Assembly (NCBI GenBank): GCA_944324845.1
Contig: CALUXX010000004.1
Coordinates: forward strand, 62,001 to 126,000
Direction of reading: 5' to 3'
DNA length: 64,000 nt
Source: Candidatus Gastranaerophilales bacterium
Lineage (GTDB): Bacteria > Cyanobacteriota > Vampirovibrionia > Gastranaerophilales > Gastranaerophilaceae
This document shows, one piece after another, positions 1 to 8,271 of the stretch. Both the position numbers and the translations under genes were made by a program. The notes under the pieces were generated by a model. It saw only the letters and a program-made list of their open reading frames with translations, was not told the DNA's origin and did no database searches. Position 1 is the stretch's first letter. Each line of letters begins with the position of its first letter.

Positions 1-74
1 GAACCGGAAACCGCTTCATTCAAATTTAACACTTGTAACTTTCCGTCATCCTGAGTTTTAGTAATTTCCAACAT
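1..74 (-). CDS. 5' end of an unidentified gene (truncated by window edge)
   Basis: A minus-strand ATG at 72-74 opens a frame that stays open for 24 codons to the window edge, beginning MLEITKTQDDGKLQ. An AGGA Shine-Dalgarno-like sequence lies about 8 bases upstream of the ATG, which supports a real start. The N-terminus is loosely reminiscent of STAS/anti-sigma-antagonist proteins, but 24 residues are too few to assign a family. It points away from the UDG gene, whose terminator separates the two on the same strand. Confidence 0.45.
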   Translation of the reverse strand, partial: MLEITKTQDDGKLQVLNLNEAVSG

Positions 75-165
75 AACAACTATTCCTGACTAACCTGTGC
101 ATATTTATTAAACTACACATTATGATAAAGTGCAATAGTTCAAAAAATGTATATTAATTCTACGT

Positions 166-194
166 AAAAAAATACGGTAATTATTTTACCGTAT
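166..194 (-). terminator. Rho-independent terminator of the uracil-DNA glycosylase gene
   Basis: A 9-bp perfect stem (ATACGGTAA / TTACCGTAT) with a 5-base loop is followed on the minus strand by seven T residues. It lies about 40 bases beyond the stop codon of the minus-strand UDG gene. Confidence 0.75.
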
Positions 195-232
195 CTTTTG
201 TTCTTGAATATGAAATAAATTTTATTTTTTGA

Positions 233-880
233 CTAGACCATAGCCAATTCCTTATCGAAAGGGTTACTGGAGGGACACACCTTGTCATCGCCAAGAACTT
301 CTGATTTAATAACAGCCAAATCTTGCTGCATCAATCTTCTTGGAGAGCCTTCTTCCATTGAATGATTTCTCAATAGATAGGACGGATGGAATATTGCCAT
401 TGATCTATATTCTTTACCATTTATAGTTACATTGAACCATTTTCCTCTAACCTTGGAAATTTGAACTTTTTTGTCTGACCAAAATGATCTTAATGATGTT
501 GCGCCGCAAAAAATAATTGCTTTTGGATTCATTATATCAATTTGTGCTGTCAAATATTTTTCACACATTGCTTTTTCAACATCGGTTGGAACTCTGTTTT
601 CAGGAGGACGACATTTTACTGTATTGATTATATATAAATCATCCTGACGTGAAATTCCTGCTTCTTCTAAAAATTGGTTTAATAATTTGCCTGCTCTGCC
701 AACAAATGGTGTACCTGTTTCATCTTCTGTTTCGCCAGGAGCTTCACCTATCAATACAATTTTTGCAGTTTCAGGATTTCCATCAGAAAAAACTACATTC
801 TTACGAGTATTTCCTAACACACAATCCTTACAATTTTCACACTTTGCTTGAACTATATCCAAACATCCCTTTTTAATCAT
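233..880 (-). CDS. Uracil-DNA glycosylase, family 4 (Fe-S, UdgA type)
   Basis: 215 aa, the usual length for family 4 UDGs, which excise uracil from DNA as the first step of base excision repair and carry a 4Fe-4S cluster. The glycosylase motif GEAPGETED (about residues 45-53) is followed by GRAGKLL (61-67); HPSYLLR (from His165) is the second active-site motif. Cluster ligands fit C14-x2-C17 near the N-terminus with C90 and C106 further on; C6 and C20 are extra. The closest general annotation is 'uracil-DNA glycosylase, type 4 / phage SPO1 DNA polymerase-related'. It is transcribed alone or after the symporter gene and ends at its own terminator. Confidence 0.93.
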   Translation of the reverse strand: MIKKGCLDIVQAKCENCKDCVLGNTRKNVVFSDGNPETAKIVLIGEAPGETEDETGTPFVGRAGKLLNQFLEEAGISRQDDLYIINTVKCRPPENRVPTDVEKAMCEKYLTAQIDIMNPKAIIFCGATSLRSFWSDKKVQISKVRGKWFNVTINGKEYRSMAIFHPSYLLRNHSMEEGSPRRLMQQDLAVIKSEVLGDDKVCPSSNPFDKELAMV

Positions 881-907
881 TTATCAACTCTCTCCTTACT
901 AATCAAT

Positions 908-2359
908 TTATTCTTTTTCTTGTTTGAAAAATCCTACATTATATTTTTTACAATATCGTTTCAATTCTTTCATTATTATATCAGATAATAAAAATACTGC
1001 AATCAAATTTGGTACTGCAAGAAATAATGTAAACGCATCCGAAAGATTTACTACACTTTTTAAGTTCATTGCAGAACCAATTATTATAAATAAACAATAA
1101 ATTATTTGGAAAGTTCTTGTAGTATATTTAGATTCCCCAAACAAAAATGTCCAACTTTTTGTACCGTAATATGAACCGCATAACATTGTTGATAATACAA
1201 AACAACTTGCCATAAAAGTTAACAATATTGGAAATATCGGACAAACTGTTGCAAATGCTTTTGAAGTTAATTCAATTCCGACAAGTCCGTTAGTATTTAA
1301 ATATGCTCCCGTTACAACAATTATAAATGCCGTAGCAGAACCTACAATAACAGTATCTACAAACGGTTGAAGCATTGCAATAAACGCTTGAGCTACAGGT
1401 TTGCTTGTTTTAACCGCTGAAAAAGCTATCGGAGCAGTTCCAAGACCTGCTTCATTTGCAAACATTGCTCTTCTAAATCCCCACAACATACAAGCAAACA
1501 TTCCACCCGCAACTGATGTTGGTTTAAATGCTTCTTTTACAATTAATACAATAGTTTGAGGTATATGATGAATATTTAACAAACAAATTATAAATGCTGA
1601 GAATACATACAATGTACACATTACAGGAGTAACTTTTGATGTGAATTTTCCAATTGATTTAATTCCACCAATAACAGTTATATAAGTAATTACAGCAACA
1701 ATTAAACCAAAAACCCAACGTTGAGAAGAAAACAATCCTGTAACATTCACAATCTGAGTAGTAATTGCGTTTATTTGGAATAAATTCCATCCCCCAATCA
1801 TTGCAAAAACACAACATATTGCATAAATTTTAGATAAATAAGGTGCAAATGGTTTTATCCAAGGTGCTCGTAATCCGTTTATTATATAATACATCGGACC
1901 ACCTGACGATGTTCCGTCTTTGTTAATTTGTCTGAATTTTATACCAAGTAGAACTTCAGCAAATTTCAAAGCCATTGAAAAAATACCCGCAACAATCATC
2001 CAAAAAATAACCCCAGGTCCACCAACAGAAACTGCTAAAGCAGAACCAACAACATTTCCCATGCCTGCTGAAGCTGATATTGTCGCGGTTAAAGCTTGAA
2101 ATGATGAAACTTCTCCCTGTTTTTTGCGAACAATAGTATCATCATGTTTATATTTTTTAGTAATTAGATTTATTGCGTGCTTAAATCCCCAAAAGCCGAT
2201 AAATCTTGTTCTAAATGTAAAATATAAAGCAGCAACCATCAATAGGATAATTAAAAATTCCACACGAACACCGTGAATTGTCACGTGTGAAAATATTAAT
2301 CCTGAAATCTTATTTGCTATTGGTGCTAAGATACTATCAATTCGGCTATCTAAATTCAT
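908..2359 (-). CDS. Sodium:alanine symporter family (AGCS) amino-acid carrier
   Basis: 483 aa, typical length. Members move alanine or glycine into the cell with Na+ through an inner-membrane protein of about 10-11 helices. Visible hallmarks are an N-terminal helix (about 34-50), the family signature around ASAGMGNVVGSALA and GGPGVIFWM (about 93-122), and SGGPMYYI (about 152-159). Hydrophobic segments recur to the C-terminus. The gene starts at ATG 2359 just past the ctp terminator and runs towards the UDG gene (27-base gap), so they may share a transcript. Substrate (Ala or Gly) cannot be told from sequence alone. Confidence 0.93.
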   Translation of the reverse strand: MNLDSRIDSILAPIANKISGLIFSHVTIHGVRVEFLIILLMVAALYFTFRTRFIGFWGFKHAINLITKKYKHDDTIVRKKQGEVSSFQALTATISASAGMGNVVGSALAVSVGGPGVIFWMIVAGIFSMALKFAEVLLGIKFRQINKDGTSSGGPMYYIINGLRAPWIKPFAPYLSKIYAICCVFAMIGGWNLFQINAITTQIVNVTGLFSSQRWVFGLIVAVITYITVIGGIKSIGKFTSKVTPVMCTLYVFSAFIICLLNIHHIPQTIVLIVKEAFKPTSVAGGMFACMLWGFRRAMFANEAGLGTAPIAFSAVKTSKPVAQAFIAMLQPFVDTVIVGSATAFIIVVTGAYLNTNGLVGIELTSKAFATVCPIFPILLTFMASCFVLSTMLCGSYYGTKSWTFLFGESKYTTRTFQIIYCLFIIIGSAMNLKSVVNLSDAFTLFLAVPNLIAVFLLSDIIMKELKRYCKKYNVGFFKQEKE

Positions 2360-2411
2360 ATAATAATTGTATAATAAACAGATTATTTTTCAAAATTTCA
2401 TAGTTTTCAAT

Positions 2412-2442
2412 AAAAAAGACGCTCACTATAAGCGTCTTTTTT
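2412..2442 (-). terminator. Terminator after the S41 protease gene
   Basis: The stem GACGCT/AGCGTC, extended by six A:T pairs on each side and with a 7-base loop, has T-runs on both strands. It lies just downstream of the minus-strand ctp gene and can act in both directions. Confidence 0.85.
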
Positions 2443-2465
2443 ATATTTTAATTTTATTATTTGAT

Positions 2466-3698
2466 TTAGTAATATTTATTGTTGGTTAACATATATGTAC
2501 CATTTGAAAGTTCTCTTGCAATTTCGATTGCTTTTTTCAACTGAACATCATTTTTATTTTTCAAATCATCTTCAGTAAATTCAACCAACACATCAGGTGT
2601 TATACCTTTTTTGTGAATATCAGTGCCATTTGGTGTCAGATATTTTTGGATAGTAATATTGATACCTGAGTTGTTTGGAAGTTTGTTAATTTCTTGAACA
2701 AGACCTTTTCCAAATGACTGAGTTCCAACAATAACGGCTCTTTTGTTATCCTTCATTGCTCCTGAGAAAATTTCACTTGCTGAAGCTGAACCTTTATCTA
2801 CTAAAACAACCAACGGTTTTGTTGTTAACACGCCATGTGTTGCTTTTTGGGTTTCTTTATAGCCATCTCTGTCAACGGTACTAACTATAGCTCCACCGTT
2901 TAAAAACATATCTGAAATGTATATCGCATTACTTAATAATCCTCCCGGATTAGAACGTAAGTCTATTATGAATGCCTTATGATATGGTGAATTTTCTACA
3001 ATTTCAGAAACTTCTCTTGCTGCATTTCTGCTGATAAATGAGCTTAATCTGATATAGCAAATATCTTTTGGCATTACTACATTTTCAGGAACTTTTTGTG
3101 AAACTGATTTAATTTCAATTTCAGCTCTTGTTATAGTATATTCTTTCGGTGCAGTATCTTTACGTTTAATCAATAAACGAACTTGTGTTCCTTCTTCACC
3201 TCTTATTTGATCAGCTGCCTTATCAACAGTTATACCTTTTGTACTTTTTCCGTCAATCGCAAGAATTTCATCATCGGCTAATAATCCAGCTTTTTCTGCA
3301 GGAGTATCTTCAATTGGGGCTATTACCATTAATTTCCCGTCTTTTACTCCGATTTGAATACCTATTCCTTTTAGTGAACCCTTGATTGAACCTGTTTCAT
3401 CTGAAAATTCTTTTGGATCCAAGAATTTTGTATATGGATCATTCAAACTTGCAACCATTGTTTCGATTGCTACATAAGCATCCTCATCTGTTCTGATTAC
3501 ATTGTCGTATTTGTGACGCCATTTGCTCCAATCTTGTTCATTATTGGTAGGATCTACATATTTTGTATTGATAAGTTTCCATACATTGTCATACAACTCT
3601 AACGGAGTTGATGCTTGTACATTTGATCTTATTATCCAGCCAAATAGAAAGATAAATATAGCTAAAAATATCGCACTTCTTTTCATAATTTTTCTCAT
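2466..3698 (-). CDS. C-terminal processing peptidase (S41 family, CtpA/Prc-like)
   Basis: 410 aa. A Lys/Arg-rich start and hydrophobic stretch (about 8-22) ending near VQAS form a signal peptide or anchor, so it acts in the periplasm or cell envelope. A PDZ domain (about 105-180) recognises C-terminal tails. The protease domain follows, with the Ser/Lys dyad at S306 (GSASASEI) and K331 (SFGKG). Such proteases trim envelope proteins; the cyanobacterial CtpA that processes D1 is a family member, but D1 is not expected here. The start MRKIMKRS has a second ATG four codons later that is equally plausible. Confidence 0.92.
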   Translation of the reverse strand: MRKIMKRSAIFLAIFIFLFGWIIRSNVQASTPLELYDNVWKLINTKYVDPTNNEQDWSKWRHKYDNVIRTDEDAYVAIETMVASLNDPYTKFLDPKEFSDETGSIKGSLKGIGIQIGVKDGKLMVIAPIEDTPAEKAGLLADDEILAIDGKSTKGITVDKAADQIRGEEGTQVRLLIKRKDTAPKEYTITRAEIEIKSVSQKVPENVVMPKDICYIRLSSFISRNAAREVSEIVENSPYHKAFIIDLRSNPGGLLSNAIYISDMFLNGGAIVSTVDRDGYKETQKATHGVLTTKPLVVLVDKGSASASEIFSGAMKDNKRAVIVGTQSFGKGLVQEINKLPNNSGINITIQKYLTPNGTDIHKKGITPDVLVEFTEDDLKNKNDVQLKKAIEIARELSNGTYMLTNNKYY

Positions 3699-3863
3699 TC
3701 TTATTTTACACCTCCAATAATCACATCCTGTATCTCTAGACGAAAATAATACCTAAAAAGTTTCCATCAAAATACATATGGGATTATCATAAATATATAT
3801 TAACACATATTAAAAAAAATGTGAAATATAATTATTCTTTTTATAAAAAAATTACCCTATACT

Positions 3864-4481
3864 CTAATCTTTACTAAATTGCAAAAGCTTTAAACCTAAA
3901 GTTTTCTTTTTGGCATTTCTGTCAGGTAACTCGTAGCATTTAATACATCTGGCTTCATAAGTTTCATCCCCGCCTATCATTATTAGAGGTGAACTTTTAT
4001 CCGCCGGTTTTCCATCTATTAGCCTTTGTGTTCTTGTTGCATGCTCACAACCACACTTCATACAAACAGCATGAAGTTTATCTACTGTCGTTGCTATACA
4101 CATTAATTCCGGCATTGAACCAAATGGTTCAGCTTTGAAATCTAAATCTAATCCAGTTCCTATAACTTTTTTACCTTCACTCATTAATTGTGAGATAACT
4201 TTTACAATATTTGAATCAAAAAATTGTAATTCATCCAGCGCAACAACTTCAGCGTCTTTTACAAAATTCAATATCTGAAGCGAATGTTTAACCTTAACAG
4301 CATCAAGCCACAATCCGTTGCGAGATTCAATATAATCGCCTTTAGAGCGTGTATCAACATCAGGGGAAATAACAACAACCTTTTTCTTTGCAATAATACA
4401 ACGTCTAACCCTGCGCAATAACTCCTCAGTCTTTCCGCAACTCATCGGGCCTGTTATTAATTCAAAACTATATCCGCTCAT
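3864..4481 (-). CDS. tdk: Thymidine kinase (type II)
   Basis: 205 aa, normal length. It phosphorylates thymidine to dTMP in the pyrimidine salvage pathway. The Walker A motif GPMSCGKT is at residues 11-18, the Walker B/DELQFFD segment is at about 82-88, and the lid zinc site is made by CMKCGC and ARCIKC. The gene stands alone: 165 bases separate it from the ctp start, and it is divergent from the HEVGH membrane protein. Confidence 0.95.
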   Translation of the reverse strand: MSGYSFELITGPMSCGKTEELLRRVRRCIIAKKKVVVISPDVDTRSKGDYIESRNGLWLDAVKVKHSLQILNFVKDAEVVALDELQFFDSNIVKVISQLMSEGKKVIGTGLDLDFKAEPFGSMPELMCIATTVDKLHAVCMKCGCEHATRTQRLIDGKPADKSSPLIMIGGDETYEARCIKCYELPDRNAKKKTLGLKLLQFSKD

Positions 4482-4719
4482 TTATATAAAATTTCTCCCA
4501 AAAATATTCTCCAAAATTTATTATAAAACTCTATAAATAATTTTAAAAGTAAAAATTTGTAAATGTTACAACAGCGAAATACTATACTTGTAATAAGGTT
4601 TTTAGACATTATCTTTGTTTTACATAAATTAATATTTTAAGTTTTAACTAGCAAAAACCACAAAAAAATTCATTTTATATAAACATAGGTAGTAAACATA
4701 TAGAAAGTAGAATTATTTT

Positions 4720-5580
4720 ATGGGCTCAACAATCCAAACAAATGACGGAAGGTATTATCAAAAACCTTCAATCGGTGCAACTATTGGCGGTATCGCAGCA
4801 GGTTCAATAGTTGCAAATACAATGCAAGCAGGTTTAACACCTATTGGTCTTTGGTCAAGCAAGCAAATGAGAAAAATTGCTCAAACAACAAACCCTAACG
4901 AAATCCGCCCTGCATTATATCAAGCAGTAGAAAATAGTGGATTAAAAGATAAACTAAAAATTCTGGATCTAAAAGATCAAGCAATACCTACAACAACTGC
5001 TAAAACATTGAAAGAAAAAATATTGAGTTTTTTAAAACCTAAAATAGATGTTGTCGGAATGGCAAGTAGAGGCGAAAATGCATTTTTTCAACCAATTAAT
5101 AAGCAAATCGTAATTAATACTGACAAACTTGGCATTGCAGGATTCCATGAAGTTGGTCACGCTATGAATTTTAATAATAGTAAAATATTGAAAACCATTC
5201 AAAAAATGCGCCCTCAATTATTATTTGGAATACCATCACTAATTCTTGCAATATCATTATTCAAACGTAAAAAAGCACCGTGCGAAAAACCAAAAGGATT
5301 CTTTGATAAAACAACAACCTTTATAAAAGAAAATGCAGGTAAATTAGCTGCGTTATCAATAGTACCGATAGTAATCGAAGAACTTGTAGCAACTAAAAAA
5401 GGAAACGCACTTGCTAAACAACTTCTATCCCCTGAAAACTTTAAAAAAGTCATAAAAGCAAACCGTTGGGGTGCAATTTCCTATATTGGCGGAACTATAT
5501 TGATTGGCACAAGTGTATGGCTTGCTAATAAAGTTAAAGATGCTATTGCAGGACCAAAAGAAATTGAACCGCAAGAATGA
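4720..5580 (+). CDS. Membrane protein with HEVGH motif, possible M48-like zinc metalloprotease
   Basis: 286 aa with no closely recognised family. Residues 143-147 read HEVGH inside GFHEVGHAMNFNN, which fits the HExxH zinc site of gluzincin proteases. A later EELVA (about 217-221), in a hydrophobic stretch, could supply the third ligand as in the ExxA of M48 proteases. Hydrophobic segments lie at about 17-35, 163-180, 207-222 and 250-270, so the active site would sit at a membrane. Codons end mostly in A, as in other plus-strand genes left of 33 kb. The start ATG has only a weak ribosome-binding site (AGAAAGTAG). Protease activity is inference; the membrane protein itself is well supported. 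Confidence 0.65.
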   Translation: MGSTIQTNDGRYYQKPSIGATIGGIAAGSIVANTMQAGLTPIGLWSSKQMRKIAQTTNPNEIRPALYQAVENSGLKDKLKILDLKDQAIPTTTAKTLKEKILSFLKPKIDVVGMASRGENAFFQPINKQIVINTDKLGIAGFHEVGHAMNFNNSKILKTIQKMRPQLLFGIPSLILAISLFKRKKAPCEKPKGFFDKTTTFIKENAGKLAALSIVPIVIEELVATKKGNALAKQLLSPENFKKVIKANRWGAISYIGGTILIGTSVWLANKVKDAIAGPKEIEPQE

Positions 5581-5710
5581 AATTTTTAATATAAAAAGAG
5601 CGATTTTCAATCATCACTTTTTTAATAATATTGGAATTTGCCACTTGAAAAACGTAAAATAAGTATTTATAATAATTGAAGATTGTACATTAATAAAAAA
5701 ATATATTCAT

Positions 5711-6106
5711 GGGGACGTTTTGGATTTGACAGGATGTTTGGTGAAAATAGGTTGCGGGTCCGAGCGCTGTTCTCGGTTATCAACGAGCAAAACAAATTAA
5801 ATGCTAACGTAATTGAAGGCAACTTTGCACCAAGAAGAGCATATGCTTTGGCTGCTTAGTTTGTAAATAGCTACTCATAAAGCCCAGCTTGCCGGTTTTA
5901 TGGGTCAATGATGCAAGACGCAGTGTTGCAATGATAGTAACAACATCAAGACAACTATCGAAGGTTTAGAGTTTCCTTTAAATAAAACCTAGGACTGGTT
6001 TAACGGTTTTGATACTTCCCGGAATCAGTTGAGCTGATAAGTACCTACACTCGTAGAAATCTGTTTTGATCCATTTTGGACAGGGGTTCGACTCCCCTCG
6101 TCTCCA
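5711..6106 (+). ncRNA. ssrA: tmRNA (transfer-messenger RNA), one-piece
   Basis: The 5' end GGGGACGTTTTGGATTTGAC and the 3' end, with a T-arm (GGGGTTCGACTCCCC) and an acceptor complementary to the 5' end, are diagnostic. It rescues stalled ribosomes and tags the unfinished protein for degradation. The 3' CCA is only partly encoded (ends CTCCA). Length 396 nt, in one piece; some cyanobacteria and alphaproteobacteria have a permuted two-piece form. A cyanobacterial-lineage host would therefore have the ancestral form. Confidence 0.97.
5803..5859 (+). other. tmRNA tag reading frame
   Basis: Reading from the likely resume codon GCT gives ANVIEGNFAPRRAYALAA and then TAG. The tag is 18 residues and ends ALAA, the hydrophobic degron expected for ClpXP-type proteolysis. 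The resume codon is inferred from the usual alanine start and the frame that ends in ALAA. Confidence 0.85.
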
Positions 6107-6285
6107 ATTTTACTAGTTATAGCAAGGGTTAGCGCCATTTAATATAGTGTAAATGTGCGCACAGCGTGCGATATGACAAAATTAAGAGAATTTAAAAATA
6201 GAGAATTTAGAGAATTTTGGGTTAAGGGATCGCAAATTCTCTTTTGGCAAACAAAAAGAGTCCTTTTGTAAAAGCTTTTGTAGTG

Positions 6286-6326
6286 TATATTTTAGCCTAA
6301 TTGGATATTTGTTAGACTTTCGTTTT
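6286..6326 (+). repeat. Left copy of a perfect 41-bp direct repeat bounding the accessory island
   Basis: The 41 bases starting TATATTTTAGCCTAATTGG recur without mismatch at 10019-10059. Both copies are preceded by a small hairpin of different sequence (CTCTTTT..AAAAGAG here). The region 6107-6534 has no other gene that I can see; it also holds a 9-bp AGAGAATTT/AAATTCTCT inverted repeat at about 6209-6245. Confidence 0.9.
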
Positions 6327-6502
6327 TCCAAATAAGTTTACATAGTTTCTTTATTTTCAGTTGAGAATTTTCTTACAAGGTAGTTTTCGACTACCCCAAG
6401 CCAATTTATGACAATATTGCAAATGTTTACTTTCCACATCCGGATCACAAGGTGTCGAACCATTAATTTTGTTTTTCAGTCGAACTTGTTAATAAATTTA
6501 TT

Positions 6503-6519
6503 ACGACTTATTTTGCCAG
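6503..6519 (+). promoter_or_regulatory. Degenerate operator copy upstream of the first island gene
   Basis: ACGAC-TTATTTT-GCCAG has the same left arm and 7-base spacer as the operators at 8198 and 8255, with a decayed right arm. The twelve bases CGACTTATTTTG are identical to the reverse complement of the 8198 operator. It sits about 45 bases upstream of the ATG at 6562. A TATAAG at 6538-6543 could be the -10 box. Confidence 0.45.
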
Positions 6520-6561
6520 AGGCATAAATTAGAATTGTATAAGAATAAGAAAGACAATATT

Positions 6562-6933
6562 ATGATAAACTACAATCCAAAAATCCACGCATATTTTGTA
6601 AAAAAAACAAGTTTAGTTGAAGATTTAATGAGTAAAGATAATGAAAAAGTTTTGTTATTAACAAACGATGATAGAACTCGTTATTTAAGAATTTCAGCAA
6701 ATGGAAATTTAGTAGGAGATAATATTTGGAATGGAGAAGATGTTGATAGGTATTCTTTGCAAATTTCTGATAAATTTATAAAAATTTATCAAATGGCTAA
6801 AAGCTTTTATAAAGAATTTTCAAAAGAAAGAGCTGAAGTATTTGAATTTTCTTATACTATATCAGATGTTTTATTTCAGGAAATAAGCAATAAATTAAAA
6901 GAGCTGGGTATATTAACGCTAAATAAATTCTGA
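6562..6933 (+). CDS. Unknown island protein
   Basis: 123 aa, not recognised. It is mixed alpha/beta in appearance with no membrane segment or signal peptide. Residues after about 70 (YQMAKSFYKEFSKERAEVFEF) look helical. I start it at ATG 6562 (MINYNPKIHAYF) with AAGAAAGA just upstream; a TTG start 9 codons earlier is possible. It is the first gene after the left 41-bp repeat and has an operator-like site upstream, so it probably belongs to the WYL-controlled island set. Confidence 0.6.
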   Translation: MINYNPKIHAYFVKKTSLVEDLMSKDNEKVLLLTNDDRTRYLRISANGNLVGDNIWNGEDVDRYSLQISDKFIKIYQMAKSFYKEFSKERAEVFEFSYTISDVLFQEISNKLKELGILTLNKF

Positions 6934-6973
6934 CATTGTGGTTTTTGTGATAAATATAAAAATGGAGGTATAT

Positions 6974-7534
6974 ATGAAAATAGAAAAAAAGATTTTAGAA
7001 ATTCATGACGAAACGGATCGTGTTGATATTGGGGAATCAACATACGATATTGAGGATTTAAAAAAAATTGTTATTGATCAAAGAGATAAGATTAAAGTTC
7101 CAGATGAAGAAATCGATTCATTAAAAACAGCTCCAGATTTATGGAAGGATGAAAAATGGAGAATATATGGGGATTATACAAACGAAGAGAAGACACATTG
7201 GTGGGAAAAATATAGAAATATTAATACTATAGAGGTTAGCAATTATGGAAGAATCAGAGTTAATGGAAAAATAAATTCTGAAGATATGGAATTAATTGAA
7301 AGTTTTACCTATGAAAAAATTTATCAGATTGTTGCTAAAACTTGGTTAAGTTGTGAACATATAAAAGAAAAATGTCAAAATAAAACTTGTCAAAATGAAA
7401 AATGTCAAAAATGTACCGTACCAAAAAATTTAAGAGTACAAATACATCATATCAACAATGATCCAAGAGATAGTCGAGTTAAAAATTTAATTTGGATAAA
7501 TGCTTGTGATCACCATTCCATTCCAAGACAATAG
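6974..7534 (+). CDS. NUMOD4/HNH-type endonuclease-like protein
   Basis: 186 aa. A first part of about 75 residues is charged and unassigned. Then comes WWEKYRNINTIEVSNYGRIR, the NUMOD4-like segment common in homing-type endonucleases (W-x..YxVSNxGRIR). A Cys-rich stretch follows (C-x4-C, C-x4-C, C-x2-C; about residues 135-155) that could bind zinc. The HNH-like end reads QIHHINNDPRDSRVKNLIWINACDHH. ATG 6974 is chosen because GGAGG at 6964-6968 precedes it at 5 bases; a GTG 12 codons upstream lacks this. Nuclease activity is inferred from family resemblance. Confidence 0.7.
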   Translation: MKIEKKILEIHDETDRVDIGESTYDIEDLKKIVIDQRDKIKVPDEEIDSLKTAPDLWKDEKWRIYGDYTNEEKTHWWEKYRNINTIEVSNYGRIRVNGKINSEDMELIESFTYEKIYQIVAKTWLSCEHIKEKCQNKTCQNEKCQKCTVPKNLRVQIHHINNDPRDSRVKNLIWINACDHHSIPRQ

Positions 7535-7549
7535 GTCGTATTATATTAA

Positions 7550-7630
7550 TGGGCAATATTTATAACAGAATTACTAAAATGGCGAGATAGTGTAAACATT
7601 ATCTCGCCAAAAATTAAAACAAATGTTTAA
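7550..7630 (+). pseudogene. Fragment of a WYL-regulator gene (C-terminal remnant)
   Basis: In one frame this stretch encodes ITELLKWRDSVNIISPK and ends at TAA. It matches the C-terminus of the intact WYL gene 1.6 kb downstream (ITELLKWRDSVKIIAPRK), and the nucleotides align closely as well. No start or upstream domain remains, so it is a relic of a second WYL gene, directly after the HNH gene. Confidence 0.75.
7580..7609 (-). terminator. Hairpin, likely terminator of the minus-strand WG-like gene
   Basis: A 10-bp perfect stem (TGGCGAGATA / TATCTCGCCA) with a 10-base loop lies 26 bases beyond the stop of the gene at 7635-8120. The T-run on the minus strand is short. It is formed inside the WYL relic, so the relic may have been reused as a terminator. 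Confidence 0.45.
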
Positions 7631-7634
7631 TATG

Positions 7635-8120
7635 CTAGACTAATTTTTTGTATTGTTCTAGCACACTATCAGTTGAATCATAAATCATAGGAAGCACTTC
7701 CTCACCTTTATCATTCAAAATTCCAAATTGTCCATTAACTCCATAATCATCTAAAACTCCGATTAAAAAATGATTATTTGCAACTCCCTCAAATCTTTCA
7801 ATCATTGAATATTTAAAATCTGTTAGCTGCTTATTTTCACTATGAAAAAGAGCAAATTGTTTTGTATCAAAATTTTGGACCTTCCATAAATTTTCTAATA
7901 AATGTTTACAGCTTTCATATTTAAATATAGATTCTATTGGTTGAATTTCTAATTTTGCCAATTTAATCTCATTAAAAGTTTTTTCTTTAATTTTTAGTGC
8001 TTCTTTTTCTATGGCCTTTAAAAGTGCAGATTCTGATAATATTCTATTTGCTTCTTTTTTAGCGTCTTCAATAATTTTTTGAGCTTCCAGCTTTGCATTT
8101 TCAATAATTTGTTCTGTCAT
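7635..8120 (-). CDS. Coiled-coil protein with a WG-repeat-like C-terminus
   Basis: 161 aa, not assigned. Residues 1-50 are a charged heptad-rich helix (ENAKLEAQKIIEDAKKEA), similar in style to ATPase stalk helices. The last part reads GQFGILNDKGEEVLPMIYD, which resembles one WG (beta) repeat unit (WGxxxxxGkeVIpxxYD). No signal peptide or membrane helix. AGGAG precedes the ATG. It is transcribed divergently from the WYL regulator from a promoter carrying the 8198 operator, so it is a likely target of that regulator. Confidence 0.6.
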   Translation of the reverse strand: MTEQIIENAKLEAQKIIEDAKKEANRILSESALLKAIEKEALKIKEKTFNEIKLAKLEIQPIESIFKYESCKHLLENLWKVQNFDTKQFALFHSENKQLTDFKYSMIERFEGVANNHFLIGVLDDYGVNGQFGILNDKGEEVLPMIYDSTDSVLEQYKKLV

Positions 8121-8176
8121 AATATTCTCCTATTCTTCGTAAATTTATATGTAATTATCACCGTTTAAATCTTTTA

Positions 8177-8204
8177 ATTTTATTTTAAGTAACTTTTACG
8201 ACAA
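8177..8204 (-). promoter_or_regulatory. Predicted promoter of the minus-strand coiled-coil gene
   Basis: On the minus strand TTGTCG (8204-8199) and TAAAAT (8182-8177) are separated by 16 bases, 57 bases before the start codon. The -35 box is the right arm of the operator at 8198-8214. Confidence 0.5.
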
Positions 8205-8214
8205 AATAAGTCGG
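8198..8214. promoter_or_regulatory. Operator 1, interrupted palindrome
   Basis: ACGAC-AAAATAA-GTCG(G): two arms of an inverted repeat 7 bases apart, with the last base mismatched. It overlaps the -35 box of the leftward promoter. Same design as the copy at 8255. Confidence 0.6.
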
Positions 8215-8254
8215 ATAGGTTTCTACTAAAATACTTATCGATTTACAAATAACT

Positions 8255-8271
8255 ACGACTCTTTTTGTCGT
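8255..8271. promoter_or_regulatory. Operator 2, perfect interrupted palindrome
   Basis: ACGAC-TCTTTTT-GTCGT: perfect 5-bp arms with the same 7-base spacer as operator 1, centres 57 bp apart. It overlaps the -35 box of the WYL gene promoter, which fits autoregulation. Confidence 0.65.

Noticed and set aside
649-876. Plus-strand ORF over the uracil-DNA glycosylase gene
   Set aside because: Antisense shadow of a clear family 4 UDG; low-complexity translation.
6286-6326. 41-bp repeat contains GTTAGAC and GCCTAAT, like an integron attC core
   Set aside because: The two core-like words are only 9 bases apart, far shorter than a real attC, and no integrase is present.
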